Source: Ophioderma brevispina
Lineage: Eukaryota; Echinodermata; Ophiuroidea; Amphilepidida; Ophiodermatidae
Direction of reading: 5' to 3'
DNA: 64,000 nucleotides
Assembly: GCA_023653785.1 (NCBI GenBank)
Contig: JAMKCH010012490.1
Coordinates: 62,001-126,000 of the forward strand
Both the position numbers and the translations under genes were made by a program. A model generated the notes under the pieces. That model did not search any database, was not told where the DNA came from, and saw only the letters and a program-made list of their open reading frames with translations. Below, piece by piece: positions 23,358 through 34,239 of the stretch. The first letter of the stretch is position 1; every line of letters begins with the position of its first letter.

Positions 23358-23572
23358 TATTGCTTGTTATTTTCTGTTCGCCTTTTCTTGTGTACAAGTT
23401 TGGTGTATTATAGTAATTTTACACAATAATGTTAGCCTCTTTTATCAGTCGTTTTTGCAATAAAAAATACCAGTGAATTCTAACTTTTGATACCAAAGGG
23501 ATACATAATTATTGCTTGTGATGTTCCTCTTTCCTTGTGTACAATTTTGGTGTATTGTAGTAATTTTACGAA
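23358..23572 (+). repeat. Direct duplication of about 65 bp
   Basis: ATTGCTTGT...CTTGTGTACAA.TTTGGTGTATT.TAGTAATTTTAC occurs at about 23358-23422 and again at about 23510-23570. The copies differ at a few bases. Confidence 0.7.
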
Positions 23573-23599
23573 AGGGATTTTAATCATTTACCCTATTAA

Positions 23600-24140
23600 A
23601 TCTTAGGGCTAAAAGATGTTTTGCTTTGATGTTATGAGCAAACTCAGCGAAAATGTGCCCCATTTTGGTCGACCAATATTAATTTTGAACTCCCACAACC
23701 TCACATGCTATTGGTTCATTCGCAGCTTCCGAGACATTCTCAGTCTTGTTTGTTCGGTAATCATAGGTATCGTGCATAAACACTCACTGCCATATCGATC
23801 TATTTCTTCCGCATTTTTAAGTTGCGAAGTCGTCCGCTTTGAGAACCAGCAAAATACTATGCGACGTTACTGACATATTGATATATTTCCTCCCCAGTTA
23901 TAATATTTATAAGCGCACAGGAGTTAGTAGTGTTACGTCAAAAAAAAAAAAAAAAAACATGGGCCGATCTCCTCCGTCCGTTTTCAGCAAGTCGAGCATT
24001 TTTGGTCAAACGCGATGATATAAAAAGGCTTATTTTGTACATTTCTGGGTAAATATTTATTTATTTACTATATAAATACATATAAACCTAAATATTTGCA
24101 ATTAAGAGGATATATGATTCCATTGCTAAATCTCTTTAAT
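23600..24140. other. Intergenic with poly-A tract
   Basis: It includes an 18-base A run at 23940-23957. The 85-codon frame at 23616-23873 shows no known motif. Confidence 0.4.
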
Positions 24141-24144
24141 TTGT

Positions 24145-24290
24145 TTTTCACAAAACAATTTGACATAACCCTTACAGTGGAGTTGATTCTTCAGCTCCAA
24201 CGGTTTGGAATAAGAAAATATTCCTTGACAACATATACAAAATTCAGAATTTTAGTTCAAGATTTCGCTTTACATGTTAACAAATGGTGA
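24145..24290 (+). repeat. Dispersed repeat, family 3, copy 1
   Basis: The segment GTGGAGTTGATTCTTCAGCT continuing to CCAACGGTTTGGAA, with flanking AATTCAGAATTTT, matches the reverse complement of 57430-57560. Both copies read ELILQLQRF in one frame. No function is evident. Confidence 0.6.
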
Positions 24291-24325
24291 CGCCTAAAAT
24301 TAGAATTAGAAATATTCCTTCTAGA

Positions 24326-24430
24326 ATCACCTCGCGCCCTCTAGTGACCTACCCATCGAGCCGCGCCTCGTGCTGGCGAACTCGTTGGCTCGGTCCCTTG
24401 GGTAGCGAGGGGTCTTCTCGATGGACTAAG
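24326..24430. other. GC-rich structured patch
   Basis: A GC-rich island in AT-rich surroundings, with an outer CATCGAG/CTCGATG pair and an inner GCGCCTCG/CGAGGG pair that could form a stem. It is not a recognisable tRNA or other known RNA. Confidence 0.3.
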
Positions 24431-26230
24431 AATGGCCACAGCTGTAAAACATTCTGAGATCGCATATTAGTAATTTTAATGGGGAAGACAGCAGGGAAAG
24501 ATAAAGATTAAATCTAATTTCATTCCGTTGACCCCTGTCGTTTTGTACTGTCACGGTATTCAATAAACACAAAGGACAGCGAAAAAAATTAAAATGAGCC
24601 TAGTGCATTAGTAAGAACTTGGAGTGTACCAAATAAAACACGATTACATTAATACATTTCTGCTACAGTGGCAGATGAGGGAGTGTATTAGGACGTACTA
24701 AATACAAATAAGCCCTATCTGAGCTCCCGCGGTGAAAAGACAGGTCAGCTTTTGCCGTGAATATGATGAATTCGGATGGATAAATACACTCAATCTGTCG
24801 TAGTTGCCAACTTTAAGGAACACAAAACGTAATTCTTTGATTCAAAAATGAGTATTTTGTGCTCCAAGGATGTCAAGAGTAACCACCTTTCTAAATGCGA
24901 AGTAGATTCAAAAAGAATTTGAATGTTGAAATCTAGGGTAAAATTTGAACTCAGAAAAGGCAAAAGAACGGTAAAAAATGACTTAAAATTGGTAAAAACA
25001 AGGAAAATGGTATATGGTATGCATATGATTCAATATTAAGCCATGAATTTCAATAAATCAATCGCCAATTTAAAACCTATATTCACTCTTATTAGAAGTG
25101 ACATTCAAAATTGTAAACTTTGGATAATGGTCAAATTACACCAAATTTGGTCAAAATTTAACCAAATAATGCACGATTTACCTCTGCGCAGTCTTGCTCT
25201 GTTAAAATGGTAAACTTTGTCATAATGCACAATAAAGTTATTGTGTAATTTAAATGTGTAATTTAATGTGCAGTTTAGAATATTCAGCTCTAATATTTCC
25301 AACAATTGGAACTCTCAAAATTAATTTAAAATTGGTAAAAGCTGTTAAAATTGTATTGTTTTGTATGGTGTTGTTGTAATAGCAGACCCGAACTTTCATT
25401 TCAATAATTCTAACCAATCGCAGAATAAGAAAAAATATAAATTTGGTATTCCTTCTACTGACATTTACAATAAAACACTTTGAAAAAAGGATCAGAATGG
25501 CCACCCAATTTGGTCAAAATTTAACCCCATGCTGCATAATTTTTACTTTCCCCAAAAAATTGGTTAAAAACAATTGTATCCTGTGGCATAACAGTTTGTC
25601 TTTCATGAAACCACTCCTAAAATGTTCTCCAACATTTTGGTTGTTTTTGTTTTATTTTTGCCCTGAAATTATCAAAACTGTTTTAGTGTTAAGGTAGGCA
25701 TATAATATGGAAGTCTGATGTCTAGAGCAACTAACTTGAACTAAGACCGGTTAAATGGCTCTTATACAAGGCAACTCATGCAAGTTGAAAACATCTATTG
25801 GAAGAAACATCCTACCAAACATCGGATCTATAGTCATATACCTCCTATCTCCACAATCGTCGCACAGAAGAGAGCATGCAGTTCGGTGGGTATTGCTTGC
25901 AAGTCAATGATCAGATTATATCAGACCTTTCTTCTGTGGAGTCTTCCATGTCCAAGTAGAGGTAGCAGACCGCTAACCTACCATGATATGCTCTTATGAT
26001 ATGCTATGAATGAAGTGGGTATAGCAATGCGGGATATAGACGTTTGGCAAAGAAATATTTCATGGATCCAGACAAAAGTCGAAGGATAATGGTGAAGGAT
26101 AATGGTGAATGATATTGTCAACAAAAGATATTTGAACGTCTCCTTTGTAATTCCTACGCCCAATAAATTCATCAAATGTTCATCGACTGTGTTTTTCCTG
26201 CTGTTCATAATCTGACTGTTTCTGTATCAG
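24430..26230. other. Intergenic, nothing recognised
   Basis: AT-rich, with scattered AAAATTGGTAAAA-like repeats at 24960-25600. I see no supported gene. Confidence 0.4.
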
Positions 26231-26440
26231 ATATATCCATCCACTCTGTTCATACATCTCTATCACACAGTCATGTATCATTGCAGTGTCTTGTGGAACA
26301 ATTTGTTTTGCATCCACATCCTTCAAAAGTTATTACAGCATCTGATGTGGACCAAAGTACCATCATATGGGGAATGAGCTGTCCGTCTTCATCTCAATTC
26401 AGCCATAATTGTCAACTGGTGACAGGTTCAAGTATATGAG
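26230..26440 (-). pseudogene. Cys-rich tail of an uncharacterised transposon-associated protein
   Basis: One minus-strand frame reads LIPHMMVLWSTSDAVITFEG followed by CGCKTNCSTRHC. This resembles the 'GW...dG.l.P.mt.lp.apeal...C.Ckt.CsT.rC.CrK' terminus of a large uncharacterised family common in marine invertebrate genomes and often linked to repeats. After the first cysteines the frame degrades. Its function is unknown. I rely on remembered family character, so this is tentative. Confidence 0.35.
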
Positions 26441-27020
26441 TCCACATACTTGACTCGTTTCAAATATTGCATGAATGGCACAATATTGTAAGAGGTAGTG
26501 TTTCACTTCGTTTGTTCTTTGCAAAGGGTTTATAGCATAAGAGATTCAAGAACTTTTCCACTTTAACCGGTGAAACATGATTCCTAGGAGCTTCCAGTAT
26601 CTTGGCCACATTGCTGCAACATCCGAATCTTAGCTCCACACACGCACATTGTCATGGGACAGCTTCATCATAAGCCGACCCATGTTCTGGGATGACAAAG
26701 TGATTGCCAGATAAAAAGAATCCTAACAGTCCTAACATTTGGAAAGTAATTTGCAGTGCTGCCTGGGATTCCGGATTTCCTGCACCTAAGTATTTCCTTG
26801 TCCGGCTACCTAAACTTTTATAGCCTCTTCTTTGACATAGTTGTCTCCAACAACAAAGGGAATGCAGTATGAGGATGGCGTAAATTGATTATACAACTCC
26901 AAATGTCTTGCAACTTTCAGTGTCTGTACACAGGGGGTTCCCAGTCCATTTTCGATGGGGTGAAGTCGGCAAAATATTTATTTGCCAAAAAAATTTCAAA
27001 CATTTTTGTGTCGACACCAT
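26441..27020. other. Intergenic, possible upstream part of the Cys-rich remnant
   Basis: Minus-strand frames continue for a while, but I see no diagnostic motif. Confidence 0.3.
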
Positions 27021-27022
27021 TT

Positions 27023-27070
27023 GTACCGTTGGTTCAACAATCTGAGGAGCGGGAGGGGGAGGGATGATCA
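27023..27070 (+). repeat. Solitary terminal repeat, family 4
   Basis: ACCGTTGGTTCAACAATCTG followed by AGGAGCGGG and CAATATTA matches the left end of the nested TIR element at 42877 (ACCGTCGGTTCAAAAATCTG, AGGAGGGATGG, CAATATTA). Only one end is seen here. Confidence 0.55.
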
Positions 27071-27071
27071 A

Positions 27072-27123
27072 TATTATATTATATTATTATATTATATTAT
27101 TATATTATTATAATTTATATTAT
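27072..27123. repeat. ATT/ATATT microsatellite
   Basis: Nearly pure ATTAT repeats directly follow the family 4 terminus. Confidence 0.9.
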
Positions 27124-27177
27124 TTGCGGACGACGGAAATATACTTTTTCACACCCCGATTCTAAATAAAACACTTA

Positions 27178-27334
27178 ATATAGTCCGGCGGGAGCCAAAG
27201 TCAGGGCTCCATAGACGATAACGGAATAAAGCGTGAAACTAATGTTGCGTGAAAAGTCAACTGAATCTAGTGCTCTATTCTTTATCGTTGTAGCCGGACT
27301 ATGAATACGGCGGACTATAATTACTTCTACACCT
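27178..27334 (-). mobile_element. Small TIR element, family 2, copy 4 (inverted)
   Basis: It begins TATAGTCCGGCGGGAGCC and ends CGGACTATAATTACTTCTAC followed by ACC. The interior GGAATAAAGCGTGAAAC and TAATGTTGCGTGAAAAG is the reverse complement of the 22.7-kb copy. Confidence 0.75.
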
Positions 27335-27961
27335 GTTTAAATTAAACAAATTACCGTTGAACATTAAAAAGACCAGCTATACGCTTTTTAAAAATAAATA
27401 AAATAATAAACCAGAAATTAAACTTGATATAAAAATTAGCAATACTCCGATTCAGCAAATACTAACTACAAAATTTCTTGCTATCCTTATTGACCACAAA
27501 TTTTCCTGGAACTCGCATACCCAGCACATTTCAAAAGTTATCGCTAAATATAAGTTATTCGTAAGTTAGACCATTTCTTCCTCAAAAGTCACTTCACACA
27601 TTATAATTCACTTATTTTATTCATACGGAGCTATAATATAGCTTTGGCAGATGCTAAAACGTTTGTCTGGACTCACTTTTTTTTCTACTCAAAACGTTGA
27701 AGTTTAATGACATTTATAACTCTAGCTTGCTACATTCATGTATCCATACAACTATAAACTACTACCGGATGACCTTATTAATCAAGATTTTGCAACTTTT
27801 ACACTCACACTCACCATTACGAGACCAGGCATGCTCTAATACCCCGTGTAAAACCGCAATACCGTACTTGCTAATAATACTCTGAAGTTTTTTTTTACTT
27901 TGGTTTATTTGCCTTCATTTACAATTAAATTCACCAACTATCACCTCTTTCATCAGACTTG

Positions 27962-28093
27962 CTGTATTTTGCGAAACAGAACTCCCATTGGATTACACGC
28001 TTTATTCTGTTATGCACGGTATGCATGCATGACGGAATATTAAAGCATGTAATCCAATGGGAGTTCTGTTTCGTTTCGTTTCGCAAAATACAG
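27962..28093. mobile_element. Hairpin MITE, about 55-bp arms
   Basis: The left arm CTGTATTTTGCGAAAC...AGAACTCCCATTGGATTACA and its near-perfect inverted copy are separated by a few bases (CGGTATGCATGCAT). The right arm has an extra ten bases made of two more GAAAC units. The near-identity of the arms points to a recent origin or to conversion. It is non-coding. Confidence 0.85.
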
Positions 28094-28276
28094 TACGCCC
28101 TTTCATCATCTCTTCTTAATTTCCTGTCTTTTCCTGTCTTTTCTCGCTGCTGTTACATTTACCAGTGGAATTGAGTCCAATGTAATTTATATCGTATTGG
28201 CTGTCTTGTCCTGTTTTGTCATGACTTGTTGTAATTTTGTATTTGTCTTGTTTTGGTTTAGTTAAACACGTAATTT

Positions 28277-28643
28277 AAAGCCACTATCAGTGATTTCTTC
28301 AAAATGTAAACAAATCCCACCCCTATTTTTCATCAAAGTCCATTTTTTGCATTGTTGTATTGGAAATTGTAGTAGAGACCCCTGTAAGTGGCTAAACGTA
28401 ACACGCTCTATTTGTCAAGAAATTATTATTTTTATGCTTTGTTTACTAATAAAAGTCGGGAACCGACTTTTTAAAGTCCAGAAACAGTCGTAAATGGCAT
28501 CTTCAAGACCGCTTTAAAATGCTCAAGTGTCTGTTTTTCACAATGAAAAGTAATATAAGGTGTTGATGTGACCTAACACTAGCAATTAAGAGACAAAATG
28601 GCCATTTTGCATTTTGAAAAAAAAATGACTGATAGTGGCTTTT
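28277..28643. mobile_element. TIR element with possible TTAA target
   Basis: The left AAAGCCACTATCAGTGATTT and the right AAATGACTGATAGTGGCTTT are inverted repeats. TTAA overlaps or abuts both ends (28275-28278 and 28642-28645), as for piggyBac-type targets. An inner hairpin AAAGTCGG-GAA-CCGACTTT lies at 28454-28472. It is too short for a transposase. Confidence 0.7.
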
Positions 28644-28829
28644 AAGTGAGGTCGTTATATTAATTCTCCACTTCTGCGATTATAACAATCTATAGATTAA
28701 TAAATCACGATTTCCATTGTGAAATTCATTTGTACGTTTACTATAATTTGTATTTCTTGTATTTCACTATTTGATGTGATGATGTGATGAACAAAATAAA
28801 TGATTGATTGATTGAGACTTTGGAGGTGA

Positions 28830-29400
28830 CGCGTATGTTAGGCAGTCAAGGTTGATGCCGGTAAAACGTAAAACTGCCCATTTCAAAAACTTGCCAGCTC
28901 GCAGCGCTCGACGGGTAAATGTAATTGTACTCCGAGAGCGCAGCGAGCCGGAAAATTCTTGAAATTGTGTCGGCAAATGGACAGTTTTGTCGCCAATATT
29001 TTAGACTGGCAGCCCAGAAGGTTTTGATCAAACGAACGAGATACCAATATCTGAATGCGGGAAAATTCAGAGAAAAATATAACATTTTCAAATATGAATG
29101 TCTGCCGGAGACCCGCTGCTGCGTGTGGCCCCAGGAGAGGGGTAAAGTTACTATGGGGGTCAAATGTTTGAACTGCTCTAAATCTAATGAAATATAGCTC
29201 AAATTATTCCTTAGGTTACCAGGAGTAAAAAGTCAATTGGGGCACATGCGTGTAGTGCCTCCTTTCCAAGATATTTGGGAAATAGGCTAAAATGTCATTT
29301 ATTTATTCAAGGAAGGTAACTTTTTGCAATACCCAGATTTCTTTGTAAAAATATATCAAAAGAAATATTTAATGATACTGATTTTTTTTTATTTTGCATA
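28830..29400 (+). repeat. Dispersed repeat, family 5, copy 1
   Basis: CGGCAAATGGACAG, CAGCCCAGAAGGTTTTGATC, AACGAACGAGATACCAATAT, the TCTGCCGGAGACCCGCTGCT block and TTGAACTGCTCTAAATCTAA recur as reverse complements at 42620-42870 and 43680-43745. The 90-codon frame here belongs to the repeat. No known protein is recognised. Confidence 0.75.
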
Positions 29401-29650
29401 GGGGTGGTTCCCTTTAATAGGGAGGGATATAATGTCCCCATCCCCATAGAGTCCTACAGGGAATTTTGTACCCGGCCCCTCCCATTATAACAACAAGAAG
29501 ATGCCGAAAGTGCTAAATCATTTCATATTTTTAAGGGGGGGGGGGGTTATTCCTCCCGCTCCCAAATGTTAATTTTTTTTTTCCACCAGCAAAAAGTGAG
29601 ATTTTTTAACACCCTGCGGAAAAGTCTTAGCTTTGAAATACTTTTTACTT
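29400..29650. other. Intergenic with G tract
   Basis: A low-complexity sequence with a ten-G run at about 29536-29546. Confidence 0.5.
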
Positions 29651-31732
29651 GTATTGACTAAAATCCGACTCTCGCTTCCGAAGATATACTGATCAAAGTA
29701 TCGGAAGTGACAAAAAAACTTGGCGAAAAGCATTTGTCATCTACCAATCAGGTCATTGTCATTTTGGCCGCGGGTCGGCAACAAGTTAATTTTTTCTTAG
29801 CTTGTGATGAATTTCGACAATTGATCAGACCCGCTAATTTCTTGGCTCTTTGGTCACAGTTTTAAAAGTCCCTACCGAGGTTTATGAATACATCCCTGAC
29901 AAATTTAACAAAGTCCTTGAATACATAACAATCTCTCATTAACATGACTACAACTGAGATCTCTGTTGATACTTTTCTTCCATCCCTTCCGTTTCCACCT
30001 CACTGTCAATGATATGTTCCAACCCATCTTACGCAGATCTTGATTCGTTGGCTACCGTTTTCCCTGAAAAATGGCGCGGCTTCCGCACCCCACCAATCCC
30101 TGGCCTCCTTCATATGCCAATGGTTCCATCAAAGAATTTCCGAGCTGTATCTGAAAGTCACACTCTGCTGCCCAGAATTTCATTCGTTGAAGGGTATGAT
30201 GTAGTTTTAATCATGGCATAGCTCCCGTCTTGAGAGGGAAAGGAAATGGGTTTCAAAAACATCTTTTGTTCTCAAGTCCGCAAGAATCTTCTTATAGTCC
30301 ATGCAAAATGCTACCTCCTTAAAGAACTCAAAATCGGCCAAAAATATAGGAAGATGCTAACTCTAGCTTTTGGCACCTCACGTAAAACCTCTGCTGGTTC
30401 CGGGTAGATGTGTTTTATAGATTTATATGCACTGAAGCCAATCCACTTTTGGAAAAGCATCGTTTATAACCTTCCGGTCGGGTTTGCAAATTTGTTATCA
30501 TGCCTTATGTGATACACTCACAATAAGGTCAACGTAAAGCGTTGGGGGAAAGCTAATCAACGAGCAAGTGCTAAACTGTGTAAGAACAGGGCTACCCTTC
30601 ACCACATTTTGAATCATTGGCTTTGCCCCATTTGCTCGCTCGATCAGGGCCGGTACACTGGCGCCATACTAACTTCTTCACTATATATGGAAACACGGAT
30701 ACCGGTTCCAATCGACCAAAATCACAAATATTCTGCGATCTTAAACTTTAGCAAAGGGGACAAGCTTCAACATCTCCATTGGTCGTACGTCACATCTCTT
30801 TCCCCATCTGTGTTTGGTTTCTGGGAGTCTGCACGGAGGAGGGCATTCATTGAAACTTACCGTACGGTGCCCTTGAACTTAATTTTGACCAGCCCACAAT
30901 AGAAAAATCTGACAAATATGCACCGCTTGTCCGCTGATATTCAAATAATCATTTTGAGTGTGATCTCATTGCTCTAGAAATTGGTAGTGGGGTACATGTC
31001 TCCCAAAAACCTTGATAGGCTTAAATGTATCCCCTCAAGGTAATAAATCCCACACCTTTCAAAATAATTCGGGATGATATCAGTAAATTATCAATTTATC
31101 ATACCTTCTCTATTTTCCACGCCCACTAGGAACCTACCTGGGACGTTTAACCCCACTTCTTATTGTGCATAATTGCTCTTTTGGGCGGTCCCTTAGGGTT
31201 ATCCCTTTTATCTATTTGTGTTTCTTTGGTCAGTATTGTTTTGGTCACCTGTTTTTATATTTTCCCTGCATGTCAGATCCACTAACATGGAGAATTGTTT
31301 CTGGTTTACATGTCTTCCTTTAGTGTGTATTTTAATCTTTGGTACAATGCTTAATAAAAGTGATATGAATTACCATTATTATTAGTTTTTCAACCAGTGA
31401 TAAGTAACAATATTTTTCAAAAATAAATATAGGCCGTGGGTTGTGTTTCTTTTCAAGTTTTGTATGGAATTATTAAAATAAAATGACAAAGATTAAATAT
31501 GCTCACTTGTAACATACTGCGATACATTTCTATGTATTTCTTTATCTTTATTTCCTCACCCTGCTAGATTTAACAAAATGATATTAAAAATTAATAACAA
31601 GTAATTAATGCATATTTTTCAAATCAAACCTTTGATTAAAAATTAGATACTTACTACTCTAACATGACAAAATGCAAAACAATTAACAGTAATTCAGTAT
31701 AAATAGCGCCCTCAACGTAGCACAATATCTCA
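29651..31732 (+). mobile_element. R2/NeSL-type LINE C-terminal segment, copy 1
   Basis: Plus-strand reading across frames gives CKNRATLHHILN followed by LDQGRYT, matching the 'C..C...at..HiLn.C..aldqgRytwRHd' gag-like knuckle of R2/NeSL-lineage elements. Later come KSDKYAPLV, NHFECDLIALEIGSG and SQKP, as in the restriction-like endonuclease that ends these proteins. These elements nick a specific site with a PD-(D/E)XK endonuclease and prime reverse transcription there. No RT core is present. The unit starts GTATTGACTAAAATCCGACT and ends AGCACAATATCTCA, exactly as does copy 2 at 40027-42135. Confidence 0.65.
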
Positions 31733-32575
31733 ATAACCCCCATTTGCTTCTTTCCGCTACCTACGCTTTTTTTTTCCAACAATTTTTCCCAGAAAAACAT
31801 CCACTTTTTAAACAGTTTAAACATCCAAATTCAAATTTCACCCGCTACACGCACATTTTGAACAATTTGTATATTTCAATTTCATGGCAATTAACTGTGG
31901 AAGAAAACTCTGGAAGAGAAGAGACGCACTTCTATTTGAACTGCAGTTTTGTTAACCTCAATGGCCCTCTCTTAAAGTACAACTGAATGACCCCATTCTA
32001 ATTCAGGCTATGTACATATTTTACCTGAATGGCCCCCTACTTTTTACCTGATGGCCGAGACACATAACCTTCACTTCAGATAGGCTGGGCCCGGACTTTT
32101 CCGAATGAGATCATACCTTAAATTTTCATAGCAAATCAAAACTCGTTTTGTTACACGGTAAAAGAGCGTGTAACTAAAATGCTGCCCTCACTTGAAAGAC
32201 ACATTGGAGTCAAGTACTTATTTGACTTGTCAATTAGAACTTTCGTTTTCTGAAAAGAATTAGTAGTGCTACTATATCGTACTGATGCTTATCATTGTTA
32301 CAAATTTGTTACCATCCATGTGTAAAGGATTAAGTTGCAATAATATTCACCCACATTGGGCTTTACTCACTAGCTCTGAAATCAGTCGTTACCCCTTTAA
32401 TCATTTAAGCATAGAGTTTCCATACATGTTCAATAAAAATCAAACAAATTTAATCCTGACCTTTAATGTACATTGAAATGTTCTTGAAGATTTGCATACT
32501 TTCTCATAATTAAAAAAGTGTTGTTTATCATAAAATCGGGTAGTGTCACTTAAAACAAGAATTTCACCTTTTCAC
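31733..32575. other. Intergenic between R2-like segment and LTR element
   Basis: AT-rich; the 80-codon frame at 31744-31986 has no motif. Nothing is recognised. Confidence 0.4.
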
Positions 32576-33636
32576 TGTGTATGACGTCTCGTGGACGCCC
32601 AGTCACGAAATAACTTTCAAACACAAATAAATGATCTTTGTGTCAGAACAAATGCTCTGAATTTTATATAATAAACATTTTAATAATGATCTTACTTGTT
32701 TTGGTTCAAGAATTTGGTAAGGTCCAACACAAATTACATATAATTACACATTCTATTATTATTTATACAGATGGTCTAGTATCCTATTTTGAAGGCGTTG
32801 CAGTTCACCGAGATATTCCCCACAGCGAAGACGCCAAATGACAGGATGCAACGTTCACATTTTTTAAACTCTTCAGGTAGTATATTTCTTGGGAGATCTT
32901 CCATTCCGGAAATAACTTTTGTCCAGCAGTTCAATACGTCAAGGTTAAATTAAGTCCCTCGACGACATTAATATACCACAGTATATCAGTCCAAGATAAA
33001 TCACCACGATTTCTAATCTGTCCACAATTTGGAATCTTTATTTTGATTCCCAGCACTTTTGGCTTCAAGACGACCGTAGAATAATTCCAGCACTCTGCTC
33101 ACATGGAAGTGTTATATAATCAATGCCGGGCAAGCCCAAGAGTACTGTCCTTCACTTCATTGGCAGATTAAATAGCTATCTTCTGCTACTTGTTAGAAGA
33201 ATGGATGCTGGCAGAATAGTCCTTCCAGTGATAGTATTTACTACTCACAGATAGATTCCCCTTTCCTAACAATAATCTTACATCATCTCATGCATAAACA
33301 TAACCTTACACTACTGACCCAAGCGGATTTCATCACCCGAATTACATTACTTCACATATAGATCTCTTGGGGAATTTCCCAGATCTTGCAATGTTTTGAT
33401 CTTGAAAGCATAAACAAGTTTTACCCAGTTTCTAAGTTTAGCATCCTTGGGAATCCCACTTCCTCCTCCCTATTGTGCCATCTAAACAGGGTGCCTTAGC
33501 AAAACAAACTAGGGGTATTCCCCTTCTCTCTTTAATAGTAAAACAAAAAAACTTTTCCCCGTGCGAAATCTCGCCTGCCTCAATAAATTGAGAAAATAAT
33601 ATTTTAAAAGTTTACTCAAAACATGAGGCCATAACA
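32576..33636 (-). repeat. 3' LTR of Gmr1-like element
   Basis: On the plus strand it runs from TGTGTATGACGTCTCGTGGA to GAGGCCATAACA, giving TG...CA-type ends. It aligns with 38927-39887 throughout (CCTATTTTGAAGGCGTTGCA, TCCAGTGATAGTATTTA, CTAGGGGTATTCCCC). It carries about 100 extra bases near 32930-33045 that the 5' LTR lacks. Confidence 0.85.
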
Positions 33637-33649
33637 TCCGCCCCCTTAG
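33637..33649 (-). other. Polypurine tract
   Basis: The minus strand reads CTAAGGGGGCGGA directly before the 3' LTR, the expected site for plus-strand priming in an LTR element. Confidence 0.65.
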
Positions 33650-33839
33650 AAAGAAAATGAATGCAATTAAAATTTTTCCAATCTGGCTTTATACCTTTTA
33701 ACCATTTGTGGTTCAATTTTACATCAGTTTACACATTGCAAATTTTTACCTTTTTTATTATAAGGTTCCTTGCATTGCTGCCTTCATGTCTATATTCATA
33801 ACTTTGTAATACTAAATTTTCTGAACAAAATTTTAGGCA

Positions 33840-34210
33840 GCTCTGATACAAGCATCTGCCAAGACATTACCTTTTCCTTGATATTCTTATGTCCAGATTG
33901 TATTTCTTGTAGATTAAACTCCACCTGACAATCTCTGATTTCTGTTTTTCATCTTGTGGATGAAGTCACCGATTGTGATCCGTTACACTAGAACGGGTGT
34001 ACTGTTGTTATCTCAGTACACTTCAAAATTTTTGCAATGACAGTAGCCATGCAGACATTCTTTTCTCACTTGTTGTGAGTAGTTTTTCTGATGTTTTCAA
34101 ACGTCTTGTGAGAAATACCATCCAAGGAATCTGATCTAAAGCATTTTCATCTGCTTGCATGAAACTCCACCACAACTACATCCACTGGCCTCACCTGCCA
34201 CTTGATGTGC
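33840..34210 (-). pseudogene. RNase H domain of Gmr1-like element
   Basis: The minus-strand reading gives APDFQHIK leading in, then DGISHKTFENIRKTTHNKEK, then NVCMATVIA, and at the end CQVEFNLQEIQSGHKNIKEK followed by VMSWQMLV. These match 'dgi.hPvsYfSktf.khqknYs..EkEcLA', 'rWsl.LQEynldIrHikGkdNvlADaLsR'. Two stops and several substitutions are present. It degrades the RNA strand of the hybrid in the intact element. It follows the RT directly and is the last coding part before the 3' LTR. Confidence 0.65.
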
Positions 34211-34239
34211 TGAAAGTCTGGCGCAATCAAACGTGCGCA

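Larger units (their letters stand above)
27400..28816 (+). mobile_element. LINE (jockey/CR1-type) 3' half
   Basis: The plus-strand reading gives FLAILIDHKFSWNSHTQHIS, then LKFNDIYNS..LATFMYPYNYKLLPDD, then an NTLKF block. These match the RT C-terminal part of CR1/jockey-lineage LINEs ('flGvliDe.lnW..Hi..v...', 'l.i.diy.lql..fmyky.n.lLP'). The RT core and 5' end are missing. The end AAATGATTGATTGATTGA near 28797-28816 looks like the short-repeat 3' tail of such elements. Two MITEs (27962-28093 and 28277-28643) sit inside, so the LINE insertion is older than they are. Confidence 0.6.
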
